The notes under the pieces were generated by a model. The model worked only from the letters and a program-made list of their open reading frames with translations, ran no database searches and was not told the origin of the DNA. Positions 43,171 to 55,000 of a stretch of DNA of 64,000 bases are shown in pieces (the stretch's first letter is position 1; every line of letters starts with the position of its first letter). Location of the stretch: contig WPIO01000008.1 of the NCBI GenBank assembly GCA_009760855.2, forward strand, positions 5,426,001 to 5,490,000. The letters are read 5' to 3'. Made by a program: the position numbers and the translations under genes. The stretch comes from Cristatella mucedo (Eukaryota > Bryozoa > Phylactolaemata > Cristatellidae).

Positions 43171-44004
43171 TCTTCACTGCTACATGCGACAGACACGATC
43201 GCGATATTGTTATCTCTCTAACCGCCACTATCGCTTGCTTAATGGTTGCAGCAAAACGAATTAAAGGGGAGATTGCACGTACAAAGCTGCTCCTGCAGAA
43301 TTGCTACTTAATAATACAAGCAGCACATCACTTCAAAGATTCTCTCACACACCTTTAGGGTTTCTCCGTTCTCTTGCTGCGGCCTTCAGATTTTAAATAC
43401 TTCCTAATCTCCTAATCCTAAGCCTCCGTTTCAGCGGCCGCTCATCTGACTCTGATCACTTGGTTATGCAGCTATAAGTCATGAATCCTGTGAAGACCGT
43501 GCTTACAGTTTCAAAGACTCTATAGCTTGAAACTTACGGCATACTCTCATCATGTCATACTCCCATTTAATGATATTTTCAAAAAGAACCAAGCACTTTC
43601 TATTCCTCACGACATTTGACCTATCCTCGTGAATTTTGTGCGTGTTTTTATATGCGCTAAAATTGCACACCGTATAACTGATCAGCTAAGATGCTCCATT
43701 TTCAGCATATGTTAAAGTGAATGGAATGAGGCTCGGTTCTCGTAGGGCGTTATATGCATTTTTTACTTTTTTTAACTGTTAGTATTGAAATCAAGACAAA
43801 ACCCGTCAATGTCTTTGCGATGTGAGCGACTGGTCAAATAAATATATAGGCGCTAAACTGGTGATGGTAGGTGGAGTCACGGAAAATGGCGCCCGAGCAC
43901 ACGATGTCCGGCAGGCGAGGCAAGATATTCCGCGAAACGGAGCTCTAATTAATGCATAACGACTAACAGTAAAAAGCCAATCTGCAGAGGCTAAACAGTA
44001 TTAA

Positions 44005-44110
44005 ATTTTAATAATAACAATAATACATTTGTATACCACTTAAGAATTTCATGTCTTTCTAGGCACGTATTTCACATATGCTGTATGCAAAGCATGATCA
44101 ACACAGTGGT
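44005..44110 (-). mobile_element. SINE-1/LINE A tail fragment, diverged
   Basis: TAATAATAACAATAATACAT TTGTATACC, then CATGTCTTTCTAGGCACGTA. Only the tail is recognisable. Confidence 0.6.
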
Positions 44111-44129
44111 TTAAAAAAATTTAACTAGC

Positions 44130-44625
44130 TCCAGAGCAAAGTTCTTCCGCTGACCCACAAAGCCCGCCACGGCTTTGCTCCTTCTTACCTAGCTGAACTG
44201 CTGCACCAGTTTCAATCTCTTCGTGCCCTCGGGTCCTGTGTGGACAATAAATTAGCTGTTCCATTCCTCCGGTTAGAAACCGTCGGCGACAAATGCTTTA
44301 GGTCTGCAGGTCCTAGACTGTGGAACTCGCTTCCACAATTCTTACGCAACGACACCTACTCTCCTACTGCCGACTATGGCACATCTTTTTCAGCGGTCCT
44401 GAGCTGCTATTTCCACGCTACTCACTACCTCAACTGCTCTCCTGACTCTGCTATGCTTCTCACTTTCTCTTAGTTGCGTGAGACGAAGTGTGTTGGCCAC
44501 CGAATGCGTTCCGAAAGCCGCTTAGGCTGTGAGTGCGCTATACAAAAATCTCCTGCGAAACACCCTCACTGTCTTTATGGTTTTGTGGAGTTACAGACGG
44601 AGATACATACTTACATGCATACATA
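44130..44625 (+). mobile_element. LINE B 3' end
   Basis: [40 protein letters not shown]; an early stop after TFS, then the reading resumes as RETKCVGHRM. The 3' UTR ends GGAGATACATACTTACATGC, running into the ACAT/GCAT array. Confidence 0.87.
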
Positions 44626-44672
44626 TATGCATACATACATGCATACATGCATACATACATAAATGCATACAA
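44603..44672 (+). repeat. (ACAT/GCAT)n microsatellite
   Basis: ACATACATATATGCATACAT ACATGCATACATGC...; it probably grew from the LINE B tail. Confidence 0.85.
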
Positions 44673-44890
44673 ATGGTTAGTGGTAACATGCACAATGTAA
44701 ACAAGCATAACGTGGTTAGAGGTGCCGTGCCCAGGGTCAACATATGAATGCGGTCAGTGGCCGAATACAGTTTCAGCACGCATAAGCACACATAGGATAA
44801 AGCGCAAGGACCCACTAAATGGTGGGATTAACAGGCGCATTTTCAGCTTCTTTTTAAACGTCATCAAGTCAGAGAAATGTCGTAACGTCA
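44673..44890 (-). mobile_element. LINE A internal 3' fragment
   Basis: ATGGTTAGTGGTAACATGCA, CAGCACGCATAAGCACACAT, GGACCCACTAAATGG and CTTTTTAAACGTCATCAAGT, matching the inverted 3' UTR and last codons of LINE A. The (ATT)n tail is absent. Confidence 0.8.
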
Positions 44891-45570
44891 CCTTTAGTCG
44901 TGACACTCAACTTTAAATTGTAATCGTGCTGCATTTCTGCGGTGCTCTCGCATGCCGCGCGGACGCAGCGGGTTTTGCGGTTTATCGACGCAGCGGCGCT
45001 GCAATTGACCGGAGCAAGCACTGCACGTTAACATTCCAGTGTCAGCGCTGGGAGATGACATAACTTGCATGCACATAAACGTTGCCCGCACGGAAGCATG
45101 CTTAGCGAAAGTCACGAAAACTCCAACTTATGCCTAGTGACAGTGCCGCACACAAGCGCGACTTCCTCTAAATTTAACTGTCGTAAAGTGATCGAATTCT
45201 GACTCAAATCAGAAACGGCTAGCTCTATTCGAATGCCGGAAAAATAGGTGCGGTGTCTGGACATAACTGGAATAGTTGAACTGGTTTTCTTTACCCATAA
45301 TTTTATCATAATATAAATTTTACTACTCATAATCTACCTAGAATTTACTCATTATTTATTTATATTCTAACATAGTCTACTTATAACTTACTCTTAATTT
45401 ATAAATATTAATCTACTCAAAATGTACTCATAATAAACTTATAATCGATATATAATCGACTTATAATCTACATAAATAGATTTATAATCTACTCATAATT
45501 CATAAATAATTCATGTATAATCCACTTTTAATATATATCATCTAGACATTATCGACTATAACTATAACGC

Positions 45571-45705
45571 CGAGCTGGTTCGGTCTAGCGGTTAAGGTGC
45601 TTGCCCCGACCAAGGTCTGATTGAGGTCGTGGGCTCGAGCCCCGAGGCATATGTGAAGCGCCTGAATGGAGATTAAGTTCTCTTAGGGCGCTATATAAAT
45701 GAATT
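45571..45705 (+). mobile_element. SINE-1 copy, best preserved
   Basis: GCCGAGCTGGTTCGGTCTAG, CGGTTAAGGTGCTTGCCCCG (A box region), GGTCGTGGGCTCGAGCCCCG (B box region), GTGAAGCGCCTGAATGGAGA, TTAAGTTCTCTTAGGGCGCT and ATATAAATGAATTAT. Confidence 0.9.
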
Positions 45706-46246
45706 ATATTTTATTTATATTTAACTAAAAATCTACTCATAATTTATATATAATATACGCATAATTCATATATAATTTATTTATACTAAATCTATAGACT
45801 GCTTACGATCCACTCATAATCTATATATAATTTACTAATTATTTAATAATACTCATCCTATAATTTACATATCAAATATAATAATATGCTCATAATCAAT
45901 TTATAATATACGCATAATTGACTTAAAATCTATTTACAGTTTATATGTAATCTATTTATAATTCAAATAGAATCTACTTATAACCATATACAATCTACAT
46001 ATTATCAACCAATAATCTACTCATAATATATATATATATATATATCATGTATATATCATATATATATATATATATATAATCATATTTCATATATAGTCTA
46101 CTTATAATATACCTTTAACTTACTGATAATCTACTTATAATTTAATAATTATTTACTAATAATATACCTATAGTCTACTTATAAAATATAGTAATATAAT
46201 CGTAATGTGCTTGTAATTAGCTTATAATCTACACACAACTCCCAAG

Positions 46247-46376
46247 ACATTTTATTTATGTTTATCAAGTATGATACCACTCACCATTCGATCGTGTTTT
46301 CTTTCCAGCAAATGTAAAGCCCAAACAAAGAGATTGAGTTCTCTGAGAGTGCTTTATCAAGTGTATTATTATTACG
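46247..46376 (+). mobile_element. LINE A 3' UTR fragment within the AT satellite
   Basis: TTTATCAAGTATGATACCAC, AGCAAATGTAAAGCCCAAAC, AAAGAGATTGAGTTCTCTGA and TATTATTATTACG. Confidence 0.85.
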
Positions 46377-46964
46377 ATCGACCTTTAATCTATTCGTAAT
46401 TTATGCATAATCTAAAAATTATTCGTATATAATTCACTAATAATACATCTACAATCTAGTCATAATTTTCTCATAATCTACTTATAATTTACTAAGAATT
46501 TGCGAATAATCTACTTGCTATCGACTGATAATTTACTTATAATACACTCCATTTATACATAATCGACCCATAATCTACCTATGATCTACTATAATCTACC
46601 AATAATCTATTTATAACATACCACTAACCCGCTTAGTGTCTACTCATGGCCCATGTATAATCTACTTAAAATTTGTGTATAATTTACCCAAAATCCACTA
46701 ATAATCGTCTAAAAATCTATACATTTAGACTACTTATAATCTCCTTATAATTGACATCAAATCAATTCATAATCTACTCATAATTAATTTATAATTTAAT
46801 AATAATCTACCTATAAACTACCAATACTTTTATATGAACTACTTTAATTTTTAACCAGAACAAACAAATATCTTTCTTTAATCTGCTCTCAATTTACTTT
46901 GAACCCTTAAATAATTTACTCAAAAACTACCTAGACCTATAAACTACTTGTAATCTACTCAAAA

Positions 46965-47412
46965 CTCTGCTGCCAGGCTGGTCTATCGTGAACGTCGCAG
47001 CTACCACGTCACACTGTTTCTCGACAACATTTACTGGCTCCCAATCAAGCTGCCCATAGACTTCCCGGTTCTGTTACTCACTTTTCGGTCCCTTCATTCT
47101 CTGGCTCCGCTTACCTATCAGATCTACTCCCCTGTCGAGTAAGCCTCATACTACCTGCTTTTCGGAATCTACGTGTTTACTTATACCTCCTACAAAAAAA
47201 GTGATGGAAACCGTGTCTTTACTTCGCATGCTTCTAAAGTCCGGAACTCACTACCGATGCACGTCACAACATCCCTGACATGACGACATTTAAAAGAGGC
47301 TTAAATCGCACCTGCTTGTTATAGCATTTGGTGGGTCTTTGCGATCCGTTCTTCGTGTGTATGTACCTGCTTGCACTATGCCTGCTGCTTGCGGGTGTTA
47401 CCACCAATCATT
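46965..47412 (+). mobile_element. LINE A 3' end, heavily mutated
   Basis: GGTCTATCGTGAACGTCGCA (RLVYRERRS), ACTGGCTCCCAATCAAGC, GTCCCTTCATTCTCTGGCTC and the 3' UTR start. Several frameshifts. The tail region merges with an ATA array at 47,410. Confidence 0.78.
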
Positions 47413-47482
47413 TAATAATAATAATAATAATAATAATGCACTTGATAAAGGGCCCTCAGAGAACTCAAACTCTTGGGAATGC
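47413..47482 (-). mobile_element. LINE A tail, inverted, meeting the previous tail
   Basis: AATAATAATAATAATGCACT TGATAAAGGGCCCTCAGAGA ACTCAAACTCTTGGGAATGC. Tail-to-tail arrangement at an AAT array. Confidence 0.75.
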
Positions 47483-47829
47483 TTTCTATGCATCATCTTT
47501 TAATACGACCGGCGAACGGACCAGAAAAGCGACTTCAAACAGACTCGTTTATAGGCTTACAGAACCTTACGCTCAGCACCACGACTCACCGAGCAGCAGA
47601 CTACTGCTCCAAGAGAGCAACTGCGGCCAGGCCCATGTCCTATATGGTAGCCAGGTCATAAGTCGTCCCGTAATCTCGTTCGTACATAATCATACATCAA
47701 GCTGCCCATAAACCCCGGCTTATCGCGGCATTTTCATAAAGGGCTCGATTCTAAAATAGTGGAAGAGATTATTATTCATAATCGCTGTACGGGACCTCTC
47801 GCATTTGAGAGGACTCGGCACTGTTCTGA

Positions 47830-48015
47830 GTGAATTATACATGCTGACCCTGTGCATGTCACCTCTAACCACGTTATGCTTGTTGTTCATTGAGCATGCT
47901 ACTGCTACCTATTCGATCATGCTTCACTTGCAGCAAATGGAAAGTGCCTAGAAAGAGATTAAGTTCTCTGAGGGCGCTAAAAATGCATTGTTATTATTAT
48001 TATTATTATTATTAA
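47830..48015 (+). mobile_element. LINE A 3' UTR fragment
   Basis: TGCTGACCCTGTGCATGTCA, GCATGCTACTGCTACC, CCTAGAAAGAGATTAAGTTC and a (TTA)n tail. Confidence 0.88.
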
Positions 48016-48502
48016 TTGAGGGTTCAGCTGTCCAGCTTATCTTCCATACTCGTGGGACATTGCAACCCGCTGCCGAACGAAGGCGAGCAAGTTATGGCAC
48101 TTTGATGATTTGCCAATAATTTATAACGAGCTTCAATTTGTAAGGAACTGTATGGGATGCGGAAAAAACATATCCCCGTGGGAATTATCAGGGCTACGGC
48201 ACGCATATTTTTGTATGACCTGACAAAGAATTGATGGAGAGGAGTTTCACGGGAATATAATTGTGGGAGTGGAGTTTCGTGAGGATGTTGTTGCCTAAGG
48301 GTGGACTCTGCTGCGATCCTATCTATCTTGCCGACAAAGATGCTAGATAAAATAATCCGCAAGAACATTTCGTGGATTGCTGGATATAGTGCTAATCTGG
48401 GTGTGGTTAAGCATATAGATGGTAATCGAAATAAGCATTTTTATATTTTTTACATAGGACCTATGCTTGGCCACCGCTAGGGTTGATTGGAATTATCTAC
48501 AG

Positions 48503-48600
48503 TGATCCTCGTTTCCTATTAATGGATAGTCAGTCCTGATCTGTAGCATATTGATCCTCGTTTCCTATTAATGGATAGTCAGTCCTGATCTGTAGCATAC
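48503..48600 (+). repeat. 49-bp perfect tandem duplication
   Basis: TGATCCTCGTTTCCTATTAA TGGATAGTCAGTCCTGATCT GTAGCATA occurs twice head to tail without change. Confidence 0.9.
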
Positions 48601-48754
48601 TTTCTCAAGCTTGCACTTTAAGACCTGTTAATGACCACGATAAACCCTATTCCATATAGGCCAGACTGCGCATTGTGATTAGTTTGAGGTGCAAACATCC
48701 CAACAACTTCAGCCAGTGTCTTGTTGCAATTGTAATAAAACTCTACTAATGAAG

Positions 48755-49330
48755 TCAGGTCAGAAGAAGGATTGAGCAGCAGGGGCGATTATTACATTTA
48801 TGTGTGGATAGCAACATTTTCAATGGTCTTAATGTTTCACGATTCATTGGTGATTCTGGATAAGGAGGAGAACACAGGCTGCTGACTAAATGAGATCCGT
48901 GTAAGGTCACATGACAATAATGTGAGGCAGTAGCGTACAATCGTCGTCCGAGAATATTTGATCGAGTTTGTGACCTTCGCTGAGAGTAGGATCACTCGTG
49001 TGAGCCAAAATTGTAATGAATCAGCAGGTGCTCCAAATTCGGAACTTCAGGCGTCAGTTGATTAACGCTATCTATCGCCAAAAAAGGATCTATTCCAGAC
49101 AGTATGGAAGGTGATACATAGCTTTGATTTTTTCCGCTCATCTCATTCGTTATAGTGGCTTGCCTTGACAGATTGCAGTCTCCTATGGATAAGCTCCATC
49201 TAATAACTACGAACGGGCAAGTTTAATGTCACCCTCAAGCTGTAAGACCTCACTCGAATCTGGACTCGGTATTGTAAACGACTCGTCCCCGGGCGATTTG
49301 TTGTATGTGCCACAGTGACTCCACTTCCAA
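48755..49330 (-). pseudogene. Possible decayed LINE endonuclease region
   Basis: Minus strand gives GDCNLSRQATITNEMSG, then ILSGIDPFLAIDSVNQLTPE and RSNILGRRLYATA, faintly like GDFNLP..., ...Q.V..PT and ..NILDLV.T of LINE endonucleases. Order fits, identity is low. Confidence 0.3.
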
Positions 49331-50169
49331 GTCAGTGCTCCTTTCGACTGAAGAGTATCGCTAAAATAATGACGTTCCTAGACTAAAATAAATCAACCAC
49401 AATATCTTCCTCGTATGTGACATTGCCTATAGACAACCGAAATTGTCTCTAACCTCGACTATACACTGCAATCGAGTGCAGCAACACTGTCGGTGAATAC
49501 TGGTATTAGCCAGAGTCGCAGCTGTTGATTACAGTTGATTGCAATAGAACGCATGAGTGAAATACCGCGCAATGTTGTGGGTACACTTGAATGGCGGTGT
49601 AGCAATATGAATGTTTAGTGTGCAATCCAAATTGGAGCTTCGTACAGTCAATTTCTAGTGGATTAGCGGCGGACTCCAGCGGTAGTGGCACGTAGTATTT
49701 TTGCAGCCCGTCTGCATTAGAACGCACGAGCGTGTGGTCTGGCTGGTTGATTTCATTTTAATCACCTTGTAGTATTAAATCGATTTGAAATTATAATATT
49801 ACGCCGCCGATTGACAGTCAAATTGTGCCTATTTAGAGTGGAGTAAGGTAACTCGTTGAACCCAGATTATGTGCATTATAATAACTTGTGACCATTAGCG
49901 TCTCCTTGGGTGCTTTTCATGCTCCGCTAACCGTGATAGTTGTACACATGCTCGCCTAAGCATAGTAGCCTGCTTGTGCTTCAATTGTAATAGCTATTGC
50001 TTCGACGCACCTGGATAAGCATATTAGATGCATGGACAAGATAGTTTACTGGCAAGTAAGTAAAACGATGCGTTTATCGACGGAACTTATCTTCAGAACT
50101 GTATCGTTCAATAACGCAATTAAATTTGGTAGCCGCTTTTCTTCACTGAGTGAGTGCCGAGCCGAGCAA

Positions 50170-50259
50170 GGGCTCGCTTAGCAAATACGTGCTTAGAAGG
50201 GGCCTGCCTACCGAGGGCGTGCCCAGCAAAGCCGTGCCTAACAAGGGCCTGCCTAACGA
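50170..50259 (+). repeat. 15-bp degenerate tandem repeat, six units
   Basis: GGGCNTGCCTAACRA-type units: GGGCTCGCTTAGCAA, ATACGTGCTTAGAAG, GGGCCTGCCTACCGA, GGGCGTGCCCAGCAA, AGCCGTGCCTAACAA, GGGCCTGCCTAACGA. A multiple of three, but no supported reading frame. Confidence 0.8.
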
Positions 50260-50604
50260 GGGCGTCTACAAAGCGCCGCTGCATGTAGCAAATGAATGAG
50301 CAATCAATTAGTAATGAGCTCTTAGCAAAGGCAAAATAGGATTTGCAGCAAGGACTCTTTCGTATCAGCTTCGCCAGAGGTAGAATAGTGAGATACGAAG
50401 TTGTAAGTCCTCTATGGGGAAAGCCAAATTGCACTCGTGTTACTTTTTTTTACTTCTGTTACATAATGACCCATCCGTGTCCGCTTCCATTCTTCTACAG
50501 CGTCAACGCTCAAAAAAACAAACGAATATTTTCAAAAATTCCGAGGAAAAATGACTGAGTGATTAAGGCCTGTAGGTTATGTAAAGAAACATAGAGAATC
50601 AGTG

Positions 50605-50652
50605 CAAGAGAGAGAAAGAGGAGAGAGAGAGTTAAGAGAAAAGAGCGAAAAT

Positions 50653-50691
<39 letters not shown>

Positions 50692-50736
50692 CAGAGAGAG
50701 AGAGACAGAGACAGAGAGAGCGAGACAGAGACAGAG

Positions 50737-50807
<71 letters not shown>

Positions 50808-50858
50808 GAGCGAGAGAGAGAGAGCGAGAGAGAGAGAGAGACAGAGACAGAGAGGGGG
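50605..50858 (+). repeat. (GA)n microsatellite
   Basis: About 250 bases of GA with GACA, GCGA and GAAA interruptions. It lies about 240 bases past the gene B stop. Source of spurious Arg/Glu and Ser/Leu frames. Confidence 0.95.
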
Positions 50859-51076
50859 GTATGTGTGATAGAAACCCAGAAAGAATGCCCGTCTGCATCC
50901 TGGATCGGACTCGCTGCAATATGTCACAGTTCAGCACTATATGCGTAGCCCAATGTTAAGTAGGTGATGCGGAGTCATTGCAGCTCAAAAGTATCTTGGG
51001 CTGATACTGACGACAGAAGGCAAAGAGTGCCGTACGTAGTTCAAGCCCTGTCAAGGCAAGCAGCGATGACCAATAT

Positions 51077-51082
51077 TTTATT
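51077..51082 (-). terminator. Polyadenylation signal AATAAA of gene B
   Basis: AATAAAATAT follows the stop codon within 20 bases, inside a short (AATA)n run; same sequence as after gene A. Confidence 0.55.
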
Positions 51083-51095
51083 TATTTATTTATAC

Positions 51096-51248
51096 TCAGT
51101 TAGCGCCTTCCTTTACAGCGTCGTGACCGTCCCAACAGGGTGGCAACTTTCCGTCACACTGCACAATGGTATACTCCCATAATTTCTTTCCGACCTTCAC
51201 GTACCGTATCTGAAGTACATGCGTGTGCCCGTTGGCTTGCGAAGTAAA
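51096..51248 (-). CDS. Gene B terminal exon, GHxH and CWDGH motif
   Basis: Acceptor CTTTTATTGCAG|TTT after a good pyrimidine tract. It encodes FTSQANGHTHVLQI and WEYTIVQCDGKLPPCWDGHD, ends KEGAN and a TGA stop. It lies 5 kb from the preceding exon; LINE fragments occupy part of that intron. Confidence 0.92.
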   Translation of the reverse strand, partial: FTSQANGHTHVLQIRYVKVGKKLWEYTIVQCDGKLPPCWDGHDAVKEGAN

Positions 51249-52003
51249 CTGCAATAAAAGAAAAGTCGTTCATATACTGCAAAACTCTCCGAGTATCCAT
51301 TAGCTTCGAGCACTGGAACCACCCTGGGTACAGTGAGGGCGATGCTGTTTGACGTGCGAATAGAAAATACTGTTTAGACTGAAGGTTTCGGCCGTTAGTG
51401 AAGTGCATCGTTTGTTCAGAAGCAGCAACCAAGCAGAAATGGTGGTGCACGGCTGCGGACTCCGATAAAATCGAAAGTGGATTATTGTCTTTCCCAGCGT
51501 GGATGGGATTCCCTACGGCTGAGCACTATGATCTCCAAACCCAAAAAGCTTCTGCCATGGCAGCAGCTTCGGTCGAGAATTCGGGCTTGAAAAAGCATTC
51601 GTGGAGACTTGCTTCGCGCCAACATGTAAGAGAAGGGGGAGTTTCCTTTCTGTGATCCCGTGGCAAAGCATTGTGCAGGCGCCCTGCGACATATCTAGGT
51701 CGATCTCTGCCTGGACTGTGAGTGGGCCGACATCGTCTATTTCCCTTTTTTTCCGGGCTGAGAGCTTTGTAAGGTGACAGCAGACACACTTGCTTTCGCC
51801 CTCACCTCCTTCACTTGAGTCACAGCTGAGAGGTCCAGTGTCGAGCACCGGCTTCGAAAGGGAGAGTTTCATTGCGCTAGCTGTGCATACAAACACTGAT
51901 ACATAAGAATATATACTGGCTGCGCTTACAGTACTCCCATTTGAGGCAGCAAATGTAAAGCGCCTAGAAAGAGATTAAGTTCTCTGAGGGCGCTTTACCA
52001 AGT

Positions 52004-52044
<41 letters not shown>

Positions 52045-55000
52045 GATCGCCAATACGAAGCCGCGGTGGCAGCCCTAGCTACAGCAACCGGGGTCGAGGC
52101 AACTGACTGCTAATATAATAATGATAAGGTGATGTATGACGATTTCTTGCTGTAGATCGTGCCTGCTTCCTCGAACATGACACCACTTGTGCAGACGAAG
52201 GTGCAGGCACTACTGCATCGTCGACCATGAAGCGGCTCGAGCGCTCTCTAAAACCTCTGACGTGGATTTTGAGCGGTCAAGGACGAGTGCATACCTCTTG
52301 CACACAAAAAGCGTTTCTCTTCAGTGTTTCTCTCGCGAGCCGAGCGGCTCTTTTGCAAACAGACAGAAAAGCTTCGATCGCGAGCAGCCCGGCAAGCCTC
52401 TTTAGTGTGTACACAATGGCCGTCTGCGTAATTAAATGGCAGCCTCTGCTAGGAGCTGAATTTGAGTGCTGCTCGTCGAAGACCAATCGCCGAGATTGAA
52501 TTTTCAGACGTGAAAAATTAAATCGAACCTTCCTATTTAATTTTCGGAAATCGTAACCTTCAGTGCCAAGGAGCACTCGCAGGTAGCTCCATAAAAATGC
52601 ATCTCAAAAATAATCGGCAACCCTAACTCCTTGAGTCTGGAATTCTGCACCAAAGGCCCGCTTCTGGGTTAGCTTACTTTGGCTTTTACAATTTTATCGT
52701 TACTACTTCTTTCGAGACGTTACTTAAGATGCTTCAACAAGGCCCGCAGACCTGAAGCGTACTTCAAAGCTCTCAAAAAAAATGTGGGCACCCCAAGTGC
52801 TTATTTGTCTCAGAAAACTATCCACAATAAAAAATGCTTAGCACTCAACTAAAAAGAATTGAGCACCTTACTGGATGGCTTGAGGCTACATGTTCTCTTG
52901 GTACTCACTATGCAAACGCTTTCTTAAGAATTTCAAAGGAAAGCTACTGCCACTAATGCTCTAAAAATGTATTCTCATCTTGAAAAAGTAATGGCTAATC
53001 TGAAAACTAACTTGAGTTGTCCACGCCAAATTCACTCTAGCCAGCCATCGTGTTAGCACCAGTCTTCAAATAACGCGCTAGCTCTCCTCCGGAGAAACAT
53101 CTTAAACCTCCACAGCGAGGCCCTACAAATCTCTTACTTGACCTCGATTTCCCCGCCCAAAAATCTTGATGACGACGAGGCCAACTTGACTAAAGGGCCA
53201 TCTCGACAAAGGAGCACACGAAAGCAAACCGATGACTTCTAGTTGCACGATGACAGAAACACTGGCAAACAAGGCTGCTAGTGGATACTGGTGCTAGCAA
53301 GCAAAGGATGCTCGCAAACAGGAGTGCTGCTGTGCAAGGGTGTAATCTGGCAGAGCTCAAACGGGCTGGAGTGCATGCGAGAAAGGCTAGTGTATATACA
53401 AGTCATTTGTTGTTGTTTTTCGTGAATACACATTTTCTGAGTAAGCCATACTGAACTTGGACTGATATCTCGCTCCCAAAAGGGTCATTCTTGTATGAAG
53501 CTCTAAGTAGTGCCTATAATAACGTCAGCAGCCAGTCTGTCTTATTTCAGGTGAGTTGAGCGGGATTTACAAGGTTGGTCTCTTTACGAAAGCTTAAAAA
53601 GACTTGTGGCCAGTATCTATTTGGAGATTCCTTTCCAAGACGCTTAAACGAGTCGGGGCCTAGTGCAGCCTGGCAGCATGTCTGTTCATCGGAACTGGCT
53701 GGCAAGTTTTGAGTTAGATTTAGAGCTAGCAATTCTACAGAAGCTGCTCAAATACTGGTTTACAATTGCCACCCTCGTACAAACCTCAGATCCTTTGGAG
53801 ACCGTGCCTTTAGTTCGTATGCTCCCAAAGCTTGGAACTCACTCCCAACTTGCGTCGCGAAATCCCGAATCCCCTGAATTGACCGCATTTAAAAAGAAAT
53901 TAAAACGCACTTATTTATAGCAGCATTTAGTAGGTCCCAAGGATTTTCCCTTTATGCGCCTATGCTTGCTGAGACTGTGCATGCTGCCAGTAACTACACT
54001 TGCATGCTGACACTGTGCATGTCAACCCTAACGATGCGACTCTTGTTGTTTAATGAGCATGCCACGACCAGCCATTCAGTCATGCTTCATTTGCGGCCTA
54101 TGTAAAGCGCCTAGAAAGAGATCGAGTTCTCTGATGGTGCTTTATCAAGTGCGTTATTGTTATTATTATCCTAATAAAGCCGATCAAGACAGTACATGGC
54201 TCCTAGTTCTCCTTAATCTCGCCGCAGCACCTGACAATAGACAATAACCATTGGATGCTTTCAGAGCCTCTGTGACGTGCTTAGGTATGACAGAGTGTCC
54301 ACGTGAAGGGATTCCAATCATCCTTCTGAGGCTATGCAGTATGGGGTGCCTAAGTGTTCGGTCTTAGGCCAACTAGTTTTTTCAGCCTACAATCTTCTCC
54401 AGAAATGTATCGTTGATGAAATCAACAGTGATTTTCATGTCTACGCTGACAGTTTCTATGGAGATGGCACCCAGGTCTACCTCTGTCCTTCGAACTTCCA
54501 TTCTTTATCGCCGGCAACCAATCCTCACTTATCAAAGCTCCGACAACCGCTGACTTATTTCAGTTCACCCGGAATGTCGATGAATGAATGGGTGAGCACG
54601 TTACCTTCATCGTCAATTCGGTCTATTTTCAACCAACGCATATTCCCTAAATTAGGGCCTTTTAGTACAAGATTGCGGCAGTAAAAACTAGTTCATGCGT
54701 TTGACAAATACCATGGTCAGGTCAGTGGAGCTCCCGTCGTTCAAAACTTCAGTCACGCGCCTTATATAGTCTGGAGCTCGTGCGACACTCAACAGTTCGT
54801 CCGGTCTGTCGCTAAACAGGTCGTTGCGGCTATACCTCACTTTCTCGTGAGCTTACCCAAGCTCCATATCAAGCATCAAGAAAAGACTTTTAGGACCTTT
54901 ATATGAACAAGGATTAGCTTCACGATTCGGCCAGCCAACTTACCCGACCACTAAGTTCCCTTGGTCTACTCCAAACACTGCTTCTAGTAGTCTTGCTGTT

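Larger units (their letters stand above)
38800..43730. repeat. Segmental duplication, arm 2 (partner 4.75-9.85 kb)
   Basis: Colinear with arm 1. This arm carries its own LINE A tail (38868-39032), two SINE-1 (39244, 39942), a LINE A (40278) and a LINE B (42765), and lacks the arm 1 LINE A and LINE B insertions. Where the arms can be paired, the flanks line up through the insertion points. Confidence 0.75.
45300..46960 (+). repeat. AT-rich degenerate satellite, ~1.6 kb
   Basis: Endless variants of TAATCTACTTATAATTTA and CTCATAATCTA with a spacing near 10-12 bases, and a (TA)n core at 46,030-46,080. Interrupted by a SINE-1 (45571-45705) and a LINE A tail (46247-46376). Confidence 0.85.

Noticed and set aside
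50577-50937. Leu/Ser and Arg/Glu frames
   Set aside because: Direct product of the (GA)n tract.
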